Made by a program: the position numbers and the translations under genes. Below, piece by piece: positions 42,618-50,003 of a DNA stretch of 64,000 nucleotides; the stretch's first letter is position 1, and each line of letters starts with the position of its first letter. The stretch lies in NCBI RefSeq assembly GCF_027158205.1, contig NZ_JAPVLU010000002.1, positions 132,961 to 196,960 on the forward strand, written 5' to 3'. The stretch is from Streptomyces sp. H39-S7. GTDB taxonomy: Bacteria > Actinomycetota > Actinomycetes > Streptomycetales > Streptomycetaceae. The notes beneath the pieces are model-generated. The model had not been told where the DNA came from, searched no databases, and saw only the letters and a program-made list of their open reading frames with translations.

Positions 42618-45234
42618 ACTCCGCCTCGGCGACTGGATAGACAGCGCCGTCACCTACCTCCGCGACCACTTCGCCTGGCTCTTCGACATCATCACCGACG
42701 TCGTCTCCGGGATGTACGACGGGCTGGACGCCGTGCTCGGCGCCCCGGCACCGCTGCTGCTCGCCGGGATCCTCGCGATCCTCGCCCTGTGGCTGCGCGG
42801 CCCGACCGCGGCCGTGCTCACGTTCGCCGGTTTCGCGCTCATCGACTCGATCCAGCAGTGGGACCAGGCGATGGCGACGCTGTCGCTGGTGCTGGTCGCC
42901 ACGGTGATCACCATCGTGCTCGCGATCCCGCTCGGCATCTGGGCGGCCCGCAACCGCACCGTCAGCGCGATGCTGCGGCCGGTCCTGGACTTCATGCAGA
43001 CGATGCCCGCCTTCGTCTACCTGATCCCGGGCATCTTCTTCTTCGGCGTCGGCCAGGTGCCCGGCGTCATCTCCTGCATCGTCTTCGCGATCCCGCCGGG
43101 CGTCCGGATGACCGAGCTGGGCATCCGGCAGGTCGACGGCGACCTCATCGAGGCCGCCGAGGCGTTCGGCACCACCTCGCGCAACATCCTGCTGCGGGTG
43201 CAGCTGCCGCTGGCACTGCCGACGATCATGGCCGGCATCAACCAGGTCATCATGCTGGGCCTGTCCATGGTCGTGACCGCGGGCATGGTCGGCGGCGGGG
43301 GCCTCGGTGCCTCGGTCTTCACCGCGATCAGCCAGGTCAACATCGGGCTGGGCTTCGAGGGCGGCATCTCCGTCGTCATCCTGGCCATGTACCTGGACCG
43401 GATGACCTCCTCGCTCGGCACCCGGGTCTCGCCGCTCGGCCGCCGCGCCACCGCGGCCCTGACGTCGCTGCGCGGCGCCAGCATCTGGAACTACCGGCCG
43501 CAGACCAGTGTCGCGATGGTCGGCGTGATCGTCCTCGCGCTCGTCGCGGGCGGCATGAACATCTTCGGCGGCCCGGCGGACACGAACACCGCCGCCGCGG
43601 GCAAGAACGTCGGCAACGGCCGGCCGGTGAACATCGGCTACATCCCGTGGGACGAGGGCATCGCCTCCAGCTTCCTGTGGAAGGAGGCGCTGGAGCAGCG
43701 CGGCTACGCGCCCAAGCTCTCGCAGTACGACGTCGGCGCGCTCTACACCGGGCTGTCCGCCGGGAAGCTGGACTTCCAGACCGACGCCTGGCTGCCGACC
43801 ACCCACCAGCCGTACTGGGACAAGTACAAGGACACCCTGGACGACCTGGGCTCCTGGTACGGCCCCACCTCGCTCGAACTCTCCGTCCCCTCCTACGTCA
43901 AGGGCGTCGAGTCGCTGGCGGACCTCAAGGGCAAGGGCAGCCAGTTCAAGGGCCGGATCATCGGCATCGAGCCGGGTGCCGGCATGATGAAGACGCTCAA
44001 CGAGAAGGTCCTCAAGCAGTACGGCCTGGAGGGCGAGTACCAGGTCACCACCGGCAGCACCGCGAGCATGCTCGCGCAGCTCGACCGGTCGCTGAAGGCC
44101 AAGGAGCCGGTCGTCGTCACCCTGTGGTCCCCGCACTGGGCCTACAGCAAGTACGACCTGAAGAAGCTCAAGGACCCGCAGGCCGCCTGGGGCGCCGGTG
44201 ACGGCCTGCACACCCTGGCGCACAAGGGCTTCGGGGCCAAGGAGCCGCAGGTCGCCCAGTGGCTCAAGGACTTCAAGCTCACCGAGGCGCAGCTCAGCAG
44301 CCTCGAAGCGGCCATCCAGGACGCCGGGCAGAACCACGAGCAGGACGGCGTGCGCGCCTGGCTGAAGAAGAACCCCGGCCTGCTCGACAGGATCGCCCCG
44401 GTGAAGAAGGCCGCGGGCGACACCCCGGGCAAGGACGCCGGAGCCTCGCCGAACATCGGCTACTTCCCGTGGGACGAGGACATCGCCACCACGTACCTGT
44501 GGCAGGCGGTCCTGCAGCGCCGCGGCTACAAGCCGAAGATGGCGCAGTACGACGTCGGCTCGATGTTCACGGCCATGGCCGACGGGCAGGTGGACGTCGA
44601 GTTCGACGGCTGGCTGCCGGTCGCGCAGAAGCAGTACTGGGACAAGTACAAGGAGAACCTGGTCGACCTGGGGGCCTGGTACGAGAAGACCTCGCTGGAG
44701 ATCGCCGTCCCGTCCTACGTCAAGGACGTGAAGACGCTCGCCGACCTCAAGGGCAAGGCGGGCCTCTTCAAGGGCCGGATCATCGGCATCGAGCCCGGCA
44801 CCGGTGAGATGAACCTGCTCAAGAGCACGGTGCTGCCGGCGTACGGCCTCGACAAGGAGTACCAGGTCACCACCGGCAGCTCGCCGAGCATGCTCGCCGA
44901 GCTGGAGCGGGCCTACGCGAAGAAGGAGCCGGTCGCGGTCGTGCTCTGGACCCCGCACTGGGCCTACAGCAAGTACCAGCTGACGAAGCTCGCGGATCCG
45001 CAGCAGTCCTTCGGCGCGAACAACCAGATCAAGACCCTCGCGCACAAGGACTTCCCGGAGAAGTTCCCCGAGTTCGCGGGCTGGCTCAAGAAGTGGCACA
45101 TGACCGAGGCGCAGCTCGGCAGCCTGGAGCAGCAGATCCAGGACGCCGGCCAGGGCCATGAGGCGCAGGGCGTCGAGAAGTGGATCGCCGCCAACCCGGG
45201 GATCGTCGACGCGATGGCGCCGGTCGCTTCCTGA
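42610..45234 (+). CDS. Betaine ABC transporter permease fused to two substrate-binding domains
   Basis: An 874-residue fusion. Residues 1-310 form an OpuAB/ProW-type permease (TVITIVLAIPLGIWAARNRTVSAMLRPVLDFMQTMPAFVYLIPGIFF, AIPPGVRMTELGIRQVDGDLIEAAEAFG). After a last transmembrane helix come two similar glycine-betaine-binding domains: one from N341 (NIGYIPWDEG) to about 604 and one from N615 (NIGYFPWDED) to the end. Each has the tryptophan-rich cage residues (PWDE, DAWLP or DGWLP, WSPHWAY or WTPHWAY). The GTG start overlaps the ATPase gene by 8 bases. A terminator hairpin follows. Confidence 0.94.
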   Translation: MPRLRLGDWIDSAVTYLRDHFAWLFDIITDVVSGMYDGLDAVLGAPAPLLLAGILAILALWLRGPTAAVLTFAGFALIDSIQQWDQAMATLSLVLVATVITIVLAIPLGIWAARNRTVSAMLRPVLDFMQTMPAFVYLIPGIFFFGVGQVPGVISCIVFAIPPGVRMTELGIRQVDGDLIEAAEAFGTTSRNILLRVQLPLALPTIMAGINQVIMLGLSMVVTAGMVGGGGLGASVFTAISQVNIGLGFEGGISVVILAMYLDRMTSSLGTRVSPLGRRATAALTSLRGASIWNYRPQTSVAMVGVIVLALVAGGMNIFGGPADTNTAAAGKNVGNGRPVNIGYIPWDEGIASSFLWKEALEQRGYAPKLSQYDVGALYTGLSAGKLDFQTDAWLPTTHQPYWDKYKDTLDDLGSWYGPTSLELSVPSYVKGVESLADLKGKGSQFKGRIIGIEPGAGMMKTLNEKVLKQYGLEGEYQVTTGSTASMLAQLDRSLKAKEPVVVTLWSPHWAYSKYDLKKLKDPQAAWGAGDGLHTLAHKGFGAKEPQVAQWLKDFKLTEAQLSSLEAAIQDAGQNHEQDGVRAWLKKNPGLLDRIAPVKKAAGDTPGKDAGASPNIGYFPWDEDIATTYLWQAVLQRRGYKPKMAQYDVGSMFTAMADGQVDVEFDGWLPVAQKQYWDKYKENLVDLGAWYEKTSLEIAVPSYVKDVKTLADLKGKAGLFKGRIIGIEPGTGEMNLLKSTVLPAYGLDKEYQVTTGSSPSMLAELERAYAKKEPVAVVLWTPHWAYSKYQLTKLADPQQSFGANNQIKTLAHKDFPEKFPEFAGWLKKWHMTEAQLGSLEQQIQDAGQGHEAQGVEKWIAANPGIVDAMAPVAS

Positions 45235-45242
45235 ACAGACCG

Positions 45243-45277
45243 CCCGGCGCGCGCGACCTGACGCCGCGCGCGCCGGG
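45243..45277 (+). terminator. Terminator of the osmoprotectant importer operon
   Basis: CCCGGCGCGCGCG (45243-45255) pairs perfectly with CGCGCGCGCCGGG (45265-45277), starting 9 bases after the stop. Confidence 0.85.
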
Positions 45278-45281
45278 CTCC

Positions 45282-45338
45282 GACCACGCGCCGTACGGTA
45301 GGCCGGTGACGAATCGTCCTGCCGTACGGCGCGTGGTC
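45282..45338 (+). promoter_or_regulatory. Perfect inverted repeat around the metal-receptor gene start
   Basis: A 17-base perfect inverted repeat (arms 45282-45298 and 45322-45338, 23-base loop). The GTG start codon at 45306 lies in the loop, so RNA folding could hide or present the translation start, or the arms could be protein-binding sites. Confidence 0.65.
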
Positions 45339-46046
45339 TCGCTGGTCCCCTCGCTCACCGAGGCGGTGGCCGGGACCGCCGCCGGGCTGCTGGTCGGCGC
45401 GACCGACTGGTGCACCCACCCGGCCGGACTCGACGTCACCCGGATCGGCGGGACCAAGAACCCGGACACCGCCCGGATCATCGCCCTCGCGCCCGACCTC
45501 GTGATCGCCAACGAGGAGGAGAACCGCGCGCCGGACCTCGCCGGACTGCGGGCCGCCGGCGTCCCGGTCCTCGTCACCGAGATCCGCGACCTCGACCAGG
45601 CCTTCGGCGAACTCCACCGGGTGCTGGTCGACGGCTGCGGTCTCGACCGCCCCGGCTGGCTCGACGAGGCGGAGGCCGCCTGGCGCGCCCTGCCCGTTCC
45701 CGGCCGCCGGCTCCGCGCGGTCGTCCCGGTCTGGCGGCGGCCCTGGATGGTCCTCGGCCACGACACCTTCGCGGGCGACCTGCTCGCCCGGCTGGGCGTG
45801 GACAACGTGTACGCGGCGCACGCCGACCGCTACCCGGCGCTCCCCGTCGGGGAACTGCGCGCCGCCGGCGCCGATCTGGTGGTGCTGCCCGACGAGCCGT
45901 ACGCCTTCACCGCCGAGGACGGCCCGGAAGCCTTCCCCGGCCTGCCCGCCGCCCTCGTCGACGGCCGCCACCTCACCTGGTACGGCCCCTCCCTCAGAAC
46001 CGCGCCTGCCGTGCTCGGCGAGGCGCTGCGAGCAGCGTTGCGTTGA
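45306..46046 (+). CDS. Helical-backbone metal receptor-like protein, no signal peptide
   Basis: A 246-residue BtuF/FhuD-fold protein: VVSLVPSLTEAVAGTAAGLLVGATDWC, IIALAPDLVIANEEENRAPDLAGL and LLARLGVDNVYAAH. Family members are normally exported lipoproteins that bring vitamin B12 or ferric siderophores to an importer, but this protein starts directly with the fold and has no signal or lipobox. Cobalamin- or heme-related cytoplasmic binding is possible. It sits alone after a terminator and inside an inverted repeat. No importer genes are adjacent. Confidence 0.8.
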   Translation: MTNRPAVRRVVSLVPSLTEAVAGTAAGLLVGATDWCTHPAGLDVTRIGGTKNPDTARIIALAPDLVIANEEENRAPDLAGLRAAGVPVLVTEIRDLDQAFGELHRVLVDGCGLDRPGWLDEAEAAWRALPVPGRRLRAVVPVWRRPWMVLGHDTFAGDLLARLGVDNVYAAHADRYPALPVGELRAAGADLVVLPDEPYAFTAEDGPEAFPGLPAALVDGRHLTWYGPSLRTAPAVLGEALRAALR

Positions 46047-46072
46047 CCTGGGCCTTCTCGGCGTGGCCCAGG
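46047..46072. terminator. Terminator between metal-receptor and acyltransferase genes
   Basis: CCTGGGCC (46047-46054) pairs with GGCCCAGG (46065-46072) with a 10-base loop, right after the metal-receptor stop. Confidence 0.65.
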
Positions 46073-46100
46073 ACCGGCTCAGCCACCGGAGTCGTCCGGG

Positions 46101-46142
46101 CCGCCGGACCGTGGTCCCCGACCGGGAGTTCCGGTCCGGCGG
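46101..46142. terminator. Terminator for the acyltransferase operon
   Basis: CCGCCGGACC (46101-46110) pairs with GGTCCGGCGG (46133-46142). The acyltransferase gene reads towards it from the right. Confidence 0.6.
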
Positions 46143-46151
46143 CGGGTCCGT

Positions 46152-47975
46152 TCAGTCCCCGGGCCGCTCGGGCGCCAGCAGCTCCCGGAGTTCGTCCATC
46201 GCCTCCCGGAGCCGGTCGGCGAACGTCCGCATCTGCGCGGCGACCGCCAACGGCGTGCTCAGGTAGAGGTTGAACCGCTCGGGAAGCAGCACGTAGGCGA
46301 CACCGATGCACTGGGTGCTGGTCGACCCGAAGCCGAAGTACTGGATATTGACGGACGGCGCGCTGCTCGTGCTCAGGTAGTCGTCCCGCATGATCGACCA
46401 GCCCGGCGTCCGGTACAGCGCGGGCTGCTCGGTCACCCCGAGCTCGGCCCCCCGCCGGCGCTGGATCAGCTCCAGCTCCCACAGGTGCTGCTCCGGCACC
46501 TGCCCGGTCTGGCACGCCTTCGCGCGCGCCACATGGGCCTCGGCGGCTGCCCGGAACGCGGAGCGCCGGGCGTCCGCGTCCGCTGCCGGGTCCTCCATCG
46601 CCGCCACGAAATCCACCATCTCGGTGGTGACGACGCGCATCGCCTCGGTCCGCCCGTGGCGGTACTGCCGGGTGGCGATCGACTCGTACGTGGCGCCCAG
46701 GTGCCCCTTGGCGCGCTGGTGGGCGAGCTGGTAGGCGGCCTGGACGAACGCGTCCGGCGAGACCCCCAGCACCTTGGCCGCGCTGCTGCCGAAGTCGGCG
46801 AACGACAACGTGCTGGTCGCGGTGTTCTCCCCGTAGGCCGTGAACGCGTCGGCGGCGGAGCGTGCCTGGTCCCGCAGTGCGTCGTCCAGTTCGAACACGA
46901 TCGGCTCCAGTGCCGGCAGCCCCTGGGAGCGGGCTCCGGACTGCCGGGACTGCTCCTCGGCCGGGGTGTTGAGCAGGGCGTCGGTGAAGGTCAGGATCGT
47001 GGTCCCGTCCAGCTCGCAGTGCTCGACGTTGATGCCCGCCCGTCCGTCGGCGAAGACGACGAAGGACACGGCCTTGTCGAACCAGCGGTTGCCGCGGCCG
47101 CCGTACAGCAGCTGGTCGCAGGCCTCCTGGACGTCCGCCGGGGCGAAGTCCTCCAGGGCGACGCAGAACAGCGCGGTTTCGACCTCGTCGAGGGCGGCGG
47201 CGTTGCGGGGGTGGCAGGCGAGAAGGGACTCCCGGGCGGCCGCCCACTCCGCGCGGGCCATGGTGGTGAGGTGGCCCACCGAGGTGTCCGCGTCGGCCGG
47301 GCCGGCCTTCATCACGGCACGCAGCCCCGCCCGGATGTCATCCAGGCTGTGCGGGACACCGTCCGGACCCAGTATGTCCAGCCGGAACATGCCGCCCCGG
47401 AAGAACACCACGACGTGCCGGGCCTCGGACGGGCCCGGCCACTCCGCGGTGTAGGGGGCGCGGACGGTGTCCTGCCGCAGGCCGGGGATACGCGTGGTGG
47501 AGAAGAGGAACTTGTTCTGCACCATCGACTGAGCTGCTCCGCGCTGCACCACCGGTGGAATCAGCGCCTGATCGAGCTGCCGCTTGTAGTTCAGGGCCCC
47601 GGCGACGAGCCCGGCCGCCCGCTCCACCTGCGCCTGGCCGGAGTCCTGGAACAGGAAGAAGAAGTTGGCGTTGAGGGCGATCCGGTCCCGGCGGCCCAGG
47701 TACCGGTAGGGCCAGAAGGTGTCGAGCCAGCTGTGCACGCCCTCCGTGGCGTCGTACTCCTCCAGCGCGGCGTGCAGCACCCTGCCGGGGCCACCGGGCC
47801 GGAGGAAGGCGGCGACCTCCGCCTCGGTCGCCGCCCGCTCGTCGGCGGTCAGCAGCGGCGTACACCAGGCGAGAAACCTCTCGCAGCTCGCATCCAGCGT
47901 GGGCAGCGGCACGCGCGGGAGGCTGTCCTCCTGGGCGAAGGTCGCGTTGCCTGACGCATCCTGGCTGGTCTTCAA
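46152..47975 (-). CDS. Choline/carnitine O-acyltransferase
   Basis: A 607-residue acyl-CoA-dependent transferase of the family otherwise known mainly from eukaryotes (CrAT, CPT, ChAT). The catalytic His is H319 in GINVEHCELDGTTIL. The carnitine-carboxylate-binding S-T-S triad is S535-T536-S537 in DDYLSTSSAPS, followed by FGFGSTSTQCIGVAY and a closing amphipathic helix, as in CrAT. A YRYLGRRDRIALNANFFF segment near 90-108 is the usual N-terminal part. The ATG overlaps the methyltransferase stop (ATGA), so they form one unit. Confidence 0.9.
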   Translation of the reverse strand: MKTSQDASGNATFAQEDSLPRVPLPTLDASCERFLAWCTPLLTADERAATEAEVAAFLRPGGPGRVLHAALEEYDATEGVHSWLDTFWPYRYLGRRDRIALNANFFFLFQDSGQAQVERAAGLVAGALNYKRQLDQALIPPVVQRGAAQSMVQNKFLFSTTRIPGLRQDTVRAPYTAEWPGPSEARHVVVFFRGGMFRLDILGPDGVPHSLDDIRAGLRAVMKAGPADADTSVGHLTTMARAEWAAARESLLACHPRNAAALDEVETALFCVALEDFAPADVQEACDQLLYGGRGNRWFDKAVSFVVFADGRAGINVEHCELDGTTILTFTDALLNTPAEEQSRQSGARSQGLPALEPIVFELDDALRDQARSAADAFTAYGENTATSTLSFADFGSSAAKVLGVSPDAFVQAAYQLAHQRAKGHLGATYESIATRQYRHGRTEAMRVVTTEMVDFVAAMEDPAADADARRSAFRAAAEAHVARAKACQTGQVPEQHLWELELIQRRRGAELGVTEQPALYRTPGWSIMRDDYLSTSSAPSVNIQYFGFGSTSTQCIGVAYVLLPERFNLYLSTPLAVAAQMRTFADRLREAMDELRELLAPERPGD

Positions 47976-48817
47976 CTCTGCTCTCGATTCGAATCGTCGG
48001 TACCTGCGATGTCGTACGGCCGGGAGAGGTGGAGCTGTGCGTACAGCCAGCCTTCCGCCTCCAGGCCCCGTGAATCCACCCCCGCGGCCGACATGCCGTC
48101 GAGCACGCGCGCCTGCTCCTGCGGGGAGGCGAACCGCCGTTGTCTGAACACCTCGTCGACGCGGACGGTCCGGTAACCCAGACCCGCCAACGTGCGCTCG
48201 ACGGAGTCGAACGGGAACATCCGCAGCACGAAGTGCGCCATCCAGGGCCGGCGGCCGCCCTGCGCCCGGACGACTCGCGTGAGCGTCCGCTCGGTGACGT
48301 AGCCGACGCAGCCCGTCGAGATCACCAGGTCCGTACCCGAGAGCTGGGAGCGCTGTCGCGGTGTGGGCTCGTGCTCCTCCAGGTCGGCGTGGACCACGTC
48401 GTCGAGGAACCCGGCGTCACGAGCGTAGGACAGCGCGCTGCCGGAGGTGTCGAGGCCGACGAAGCGGATCGCCTGCGGGGGTTGGCGTGACCGGGCCAGC
48501 TCCCGGTCGCGGGCCAGCAGGGCCTCGCGGCTCTCACCCGCACGCTCCTCGTCGCCGTAGCGCGCGTACAGCTCGTCCATGGTCGCGTCGTACTTCAGCA
48601 GGGCGGCGTTGATCCCGTACGAGCAGCCGATGTCCAGCACCTTCGGTACCGCGACGTGCTGGGAATCCCGGTACTCCGTGATGATCTTGGAGAAGTAGGG
48701 CTTGGCCTGCTGCGGAACGCCGTAGTCGAGCGGGCGCAGCGCCCTGAAGTAGGTTCGCGGATCGGGCTGGTCGTAGATGTGGTCGAGTGAGACTTTTCCG
48801 GTCACGTCGAAACGCAC
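47972..48817 (-). CDS. Class I SAM-dependent methyltransferase
   Basis: A 281-residue methyltransferase. Motif I is KVLDIGCSYGINAALLKYD (about 58-76), followed by an insertion; motif II is IRFVGLDTSGSALSYARDAGFLDDVVHADLEE, and the post-motif TDLVISTGCVGYVTERTL gives the acidic/aromatic strand. The start GTG at 48817 has ACGGAGGAGTAAG upstream. Substrate unknown. The operon context (2-oxoglutarate oxygenase and carnitine acyltransferase) makes N-methylation of an amine or amino acid a reasonable guess. Confidence 0.85.
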   Translation of the reverse strand: MRFDVTGKVSLDHIYDQPDPRTYFRALRPLDYGVPQQAKPYFSKIITEYRDSQHVAVPKVLDIGCSYGINAALLKYDATMDELYARYGDEERAGESREALLARDRELARSRQPPQAIRFVGLDTSGSALSYARDAGFLDDVVHADLEEHEPTPRQRSQLSGTDLVISTGCVGYVTERTLTRVVRAQGGRRPWMAHFVLRMFPFDSVERTLAGLGYRTVRVDEVFRQRRFASPQEQARVLDGMSAAGVDSRGLEAEGWLYAQLHLSRPYDIAGTDDSNREQS

Positions 48818-48884
48818 AGGGCTTACTCCTCCGTGGGATCGCGCAGGGGAAACGGCCTACGGTGACTACGCGTTCTCGCCGCCC

Positions 48885-49060
48885 TAAGTCGTGTCTTCAA
48901 ATCCCCGTCTGGCCGACGGGGTCTGGTACGCACGCTCGCGGCGTTGTCGTCGGTCGCCGATGCTCCGCATGGACTCCCTCCTCCGCCTTGCGATCGCACG
49001 CACCAGACCCCGTCGGCCCCGCCCTCCGGGCGGACGACGCCTATGTGAAGACACTCCCTA
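48885..49060. mobile_element. MITE-like element with TA ends
   Basis: About 175 bases with imperfect terminal inverted repeats (AGTCGTGTCTTCAAAT and, reversed, GGGAGTGTCTTCACAT, 12 of 16 matching) flanked by TA on both sides. A 17-base internal repeat (GGCCGACGGGGTCTGGT near 48910-48926 and its complement near 49001-49017) suggests a folded non-autonomous IS relative. There is no transposase. Its right TA forms part of the stop codon of the oxygenase gene. Confidence 0.65.
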
Positions 49061-49927
49061 GTCCAGGAGCCGGTCGCCGCGGACCGCCCGGCCCTCGGCC
49101 GCCAGGTGCTCGGGCAGCACCCGGCCGAAGAGCTGCCGGGTCCGTTCCACGCTTCCGATGACGCCGGGGCGCTCGCTGTAGGCGAATATCGCGGAGTGGC
49201 GCGCGACCTCGCCGCGCACCGGGCTCACCCGGTGCAGCGAGTAGCGCCCTTTGAACAACTGCAGGTCACCCGGTTGCAGGGGAAGGCGCCGGGTCAACCG
49301 CTCGCCCCGGCCGTCCACCACATCCCGGACGTCGTCGAAATTCTCGTCCTGTGCGGTCCGAATGTTCGGGCAGTACTCGAAGACGCCGCCCGTCTGCGCC
49401 TGCTGGGTGAGCATGCTCACGGTGAACTCGTTGGTGTCGAAGTGCCAGGGGTGCTCCAGGCCCGGCGCGATGACGTTGAGAACCAGCCCGGACAGCGGGT
49501 CCGCCAGCTCGTGCAGCTCCGGCAGTGCGAAGCAGCGGGCGATGAAGTGCTGGAACACCCTGTCGGAGTAGAGCCGGCTGATGAGGGAGTCCGCGGGGAT
49601 GCGGTCCCGTGCGACGAACGCGTTACCCCGCTCGAAGGGCTTCCGGCCCGGATGGTCCTCCGGGAGCGCCGAGTCCACCGCGATGTTGTAGACGTTCACC
49701 GTCTCGACGTCGTGGTGCGCCCGGGGGGCGATGGCCGAGCACTCCTGCCGCAGCACATCGCGCAGCGACGGGAGGATGAAGTCCGGCAGCACGGTGCAGC
49801 CGAGAGTCGACAGGTCGCGCCGGGCACGGGCAACCACGGCCTGTCCCGGGGCGCTCGCGAGTTCCGACAGGGGATAGCGAGCCGTGTCGACCACCTGATC
49901 AAGCGTCAGGGACGGTAAAGGGCGCAT
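49058..49927 (-). CDS. HalD/BesD-like Fe(II)/2-oxoglutarate-dependent oxygenase
   Basis: A 289-residue cupin-fold oxygenase. The facial triad appears as H162 and D164 (PWHFDTNEF) and H232 (YSLHRVSP). A conserved Arg follows in SPVRGEVARHS, where 2-oxoglutarate should bind. Free-amino-acid halogenases of the BesD family have Gly in place of this Asp, so this protein is more likely a hydroxylase. The family resemblance includes VVDTARYPL at the N-terminus and QTGGVFEYCPNIRT. ATG start with a weak GACGGGA ahead. The stop is formed at the junction with a MITE. Confidence 0.82.
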   Translation of the reverse strand: MRPLPSLTLDQVVDTARYPLSELASAPGQAVVARARRDLSTLGCTVLPDFILPSLRDVLRQECSAIAPRAHHDVETVNVYNIAVDSALPEDHPGRKPFERGNAFVARDRIPADSLISRLYSDRVFQHFIARCFALPELHELADPLSGLVLNVIAPGLEHPWHFDTNEFTVSMLTQQAQTGGVFEYCPNIRTAQDENFDDVRDVVDGRGERLTRRLPLQPGDLQLFKGRYSLHRVSPVRGEVARHSAIFAYSERPGVIGSVERTRQLFGRVLPEHLAAEGRAVRGDRLLD

Positions 49928-49950
49928 GTGATCCCGTCAGTAACTCGGCT

Positions 49951-49978
49951 TGTGGGAAGGGCACTTGAAGTTCCCACA
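49951..49978. promoter_or_regulatory. Inverted repeat upstream of the oxygenase gene
   Basis: TGTGGGAA (49951-49958) and TTCCCACA (49971-49978) are perfectly complementary, 12 bases apart, 24 bases upstream of the oxygenase start and just after the TDT transporter stop. It may be an operator for the oxygenase unit or a terminator of the transporter gene. Confidence 0.5.
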
Positions 49979-50003
49979 GTGGCGCCGTGTTGTCTGTGAC
50001 GCG

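Noticed and set aside
43629..45231. Assembly duplication as the cause of the tandem binding domains
   Set aside because: The two copies differ at many codons throughout, so they are an old gene duplication and not an assembly repeat.
49058..49927. Annotation of the oxygenase as a halogenase
   Set aside because: The iron ligand Asp164 is present, whereas halogenases of this family have a small residue there.
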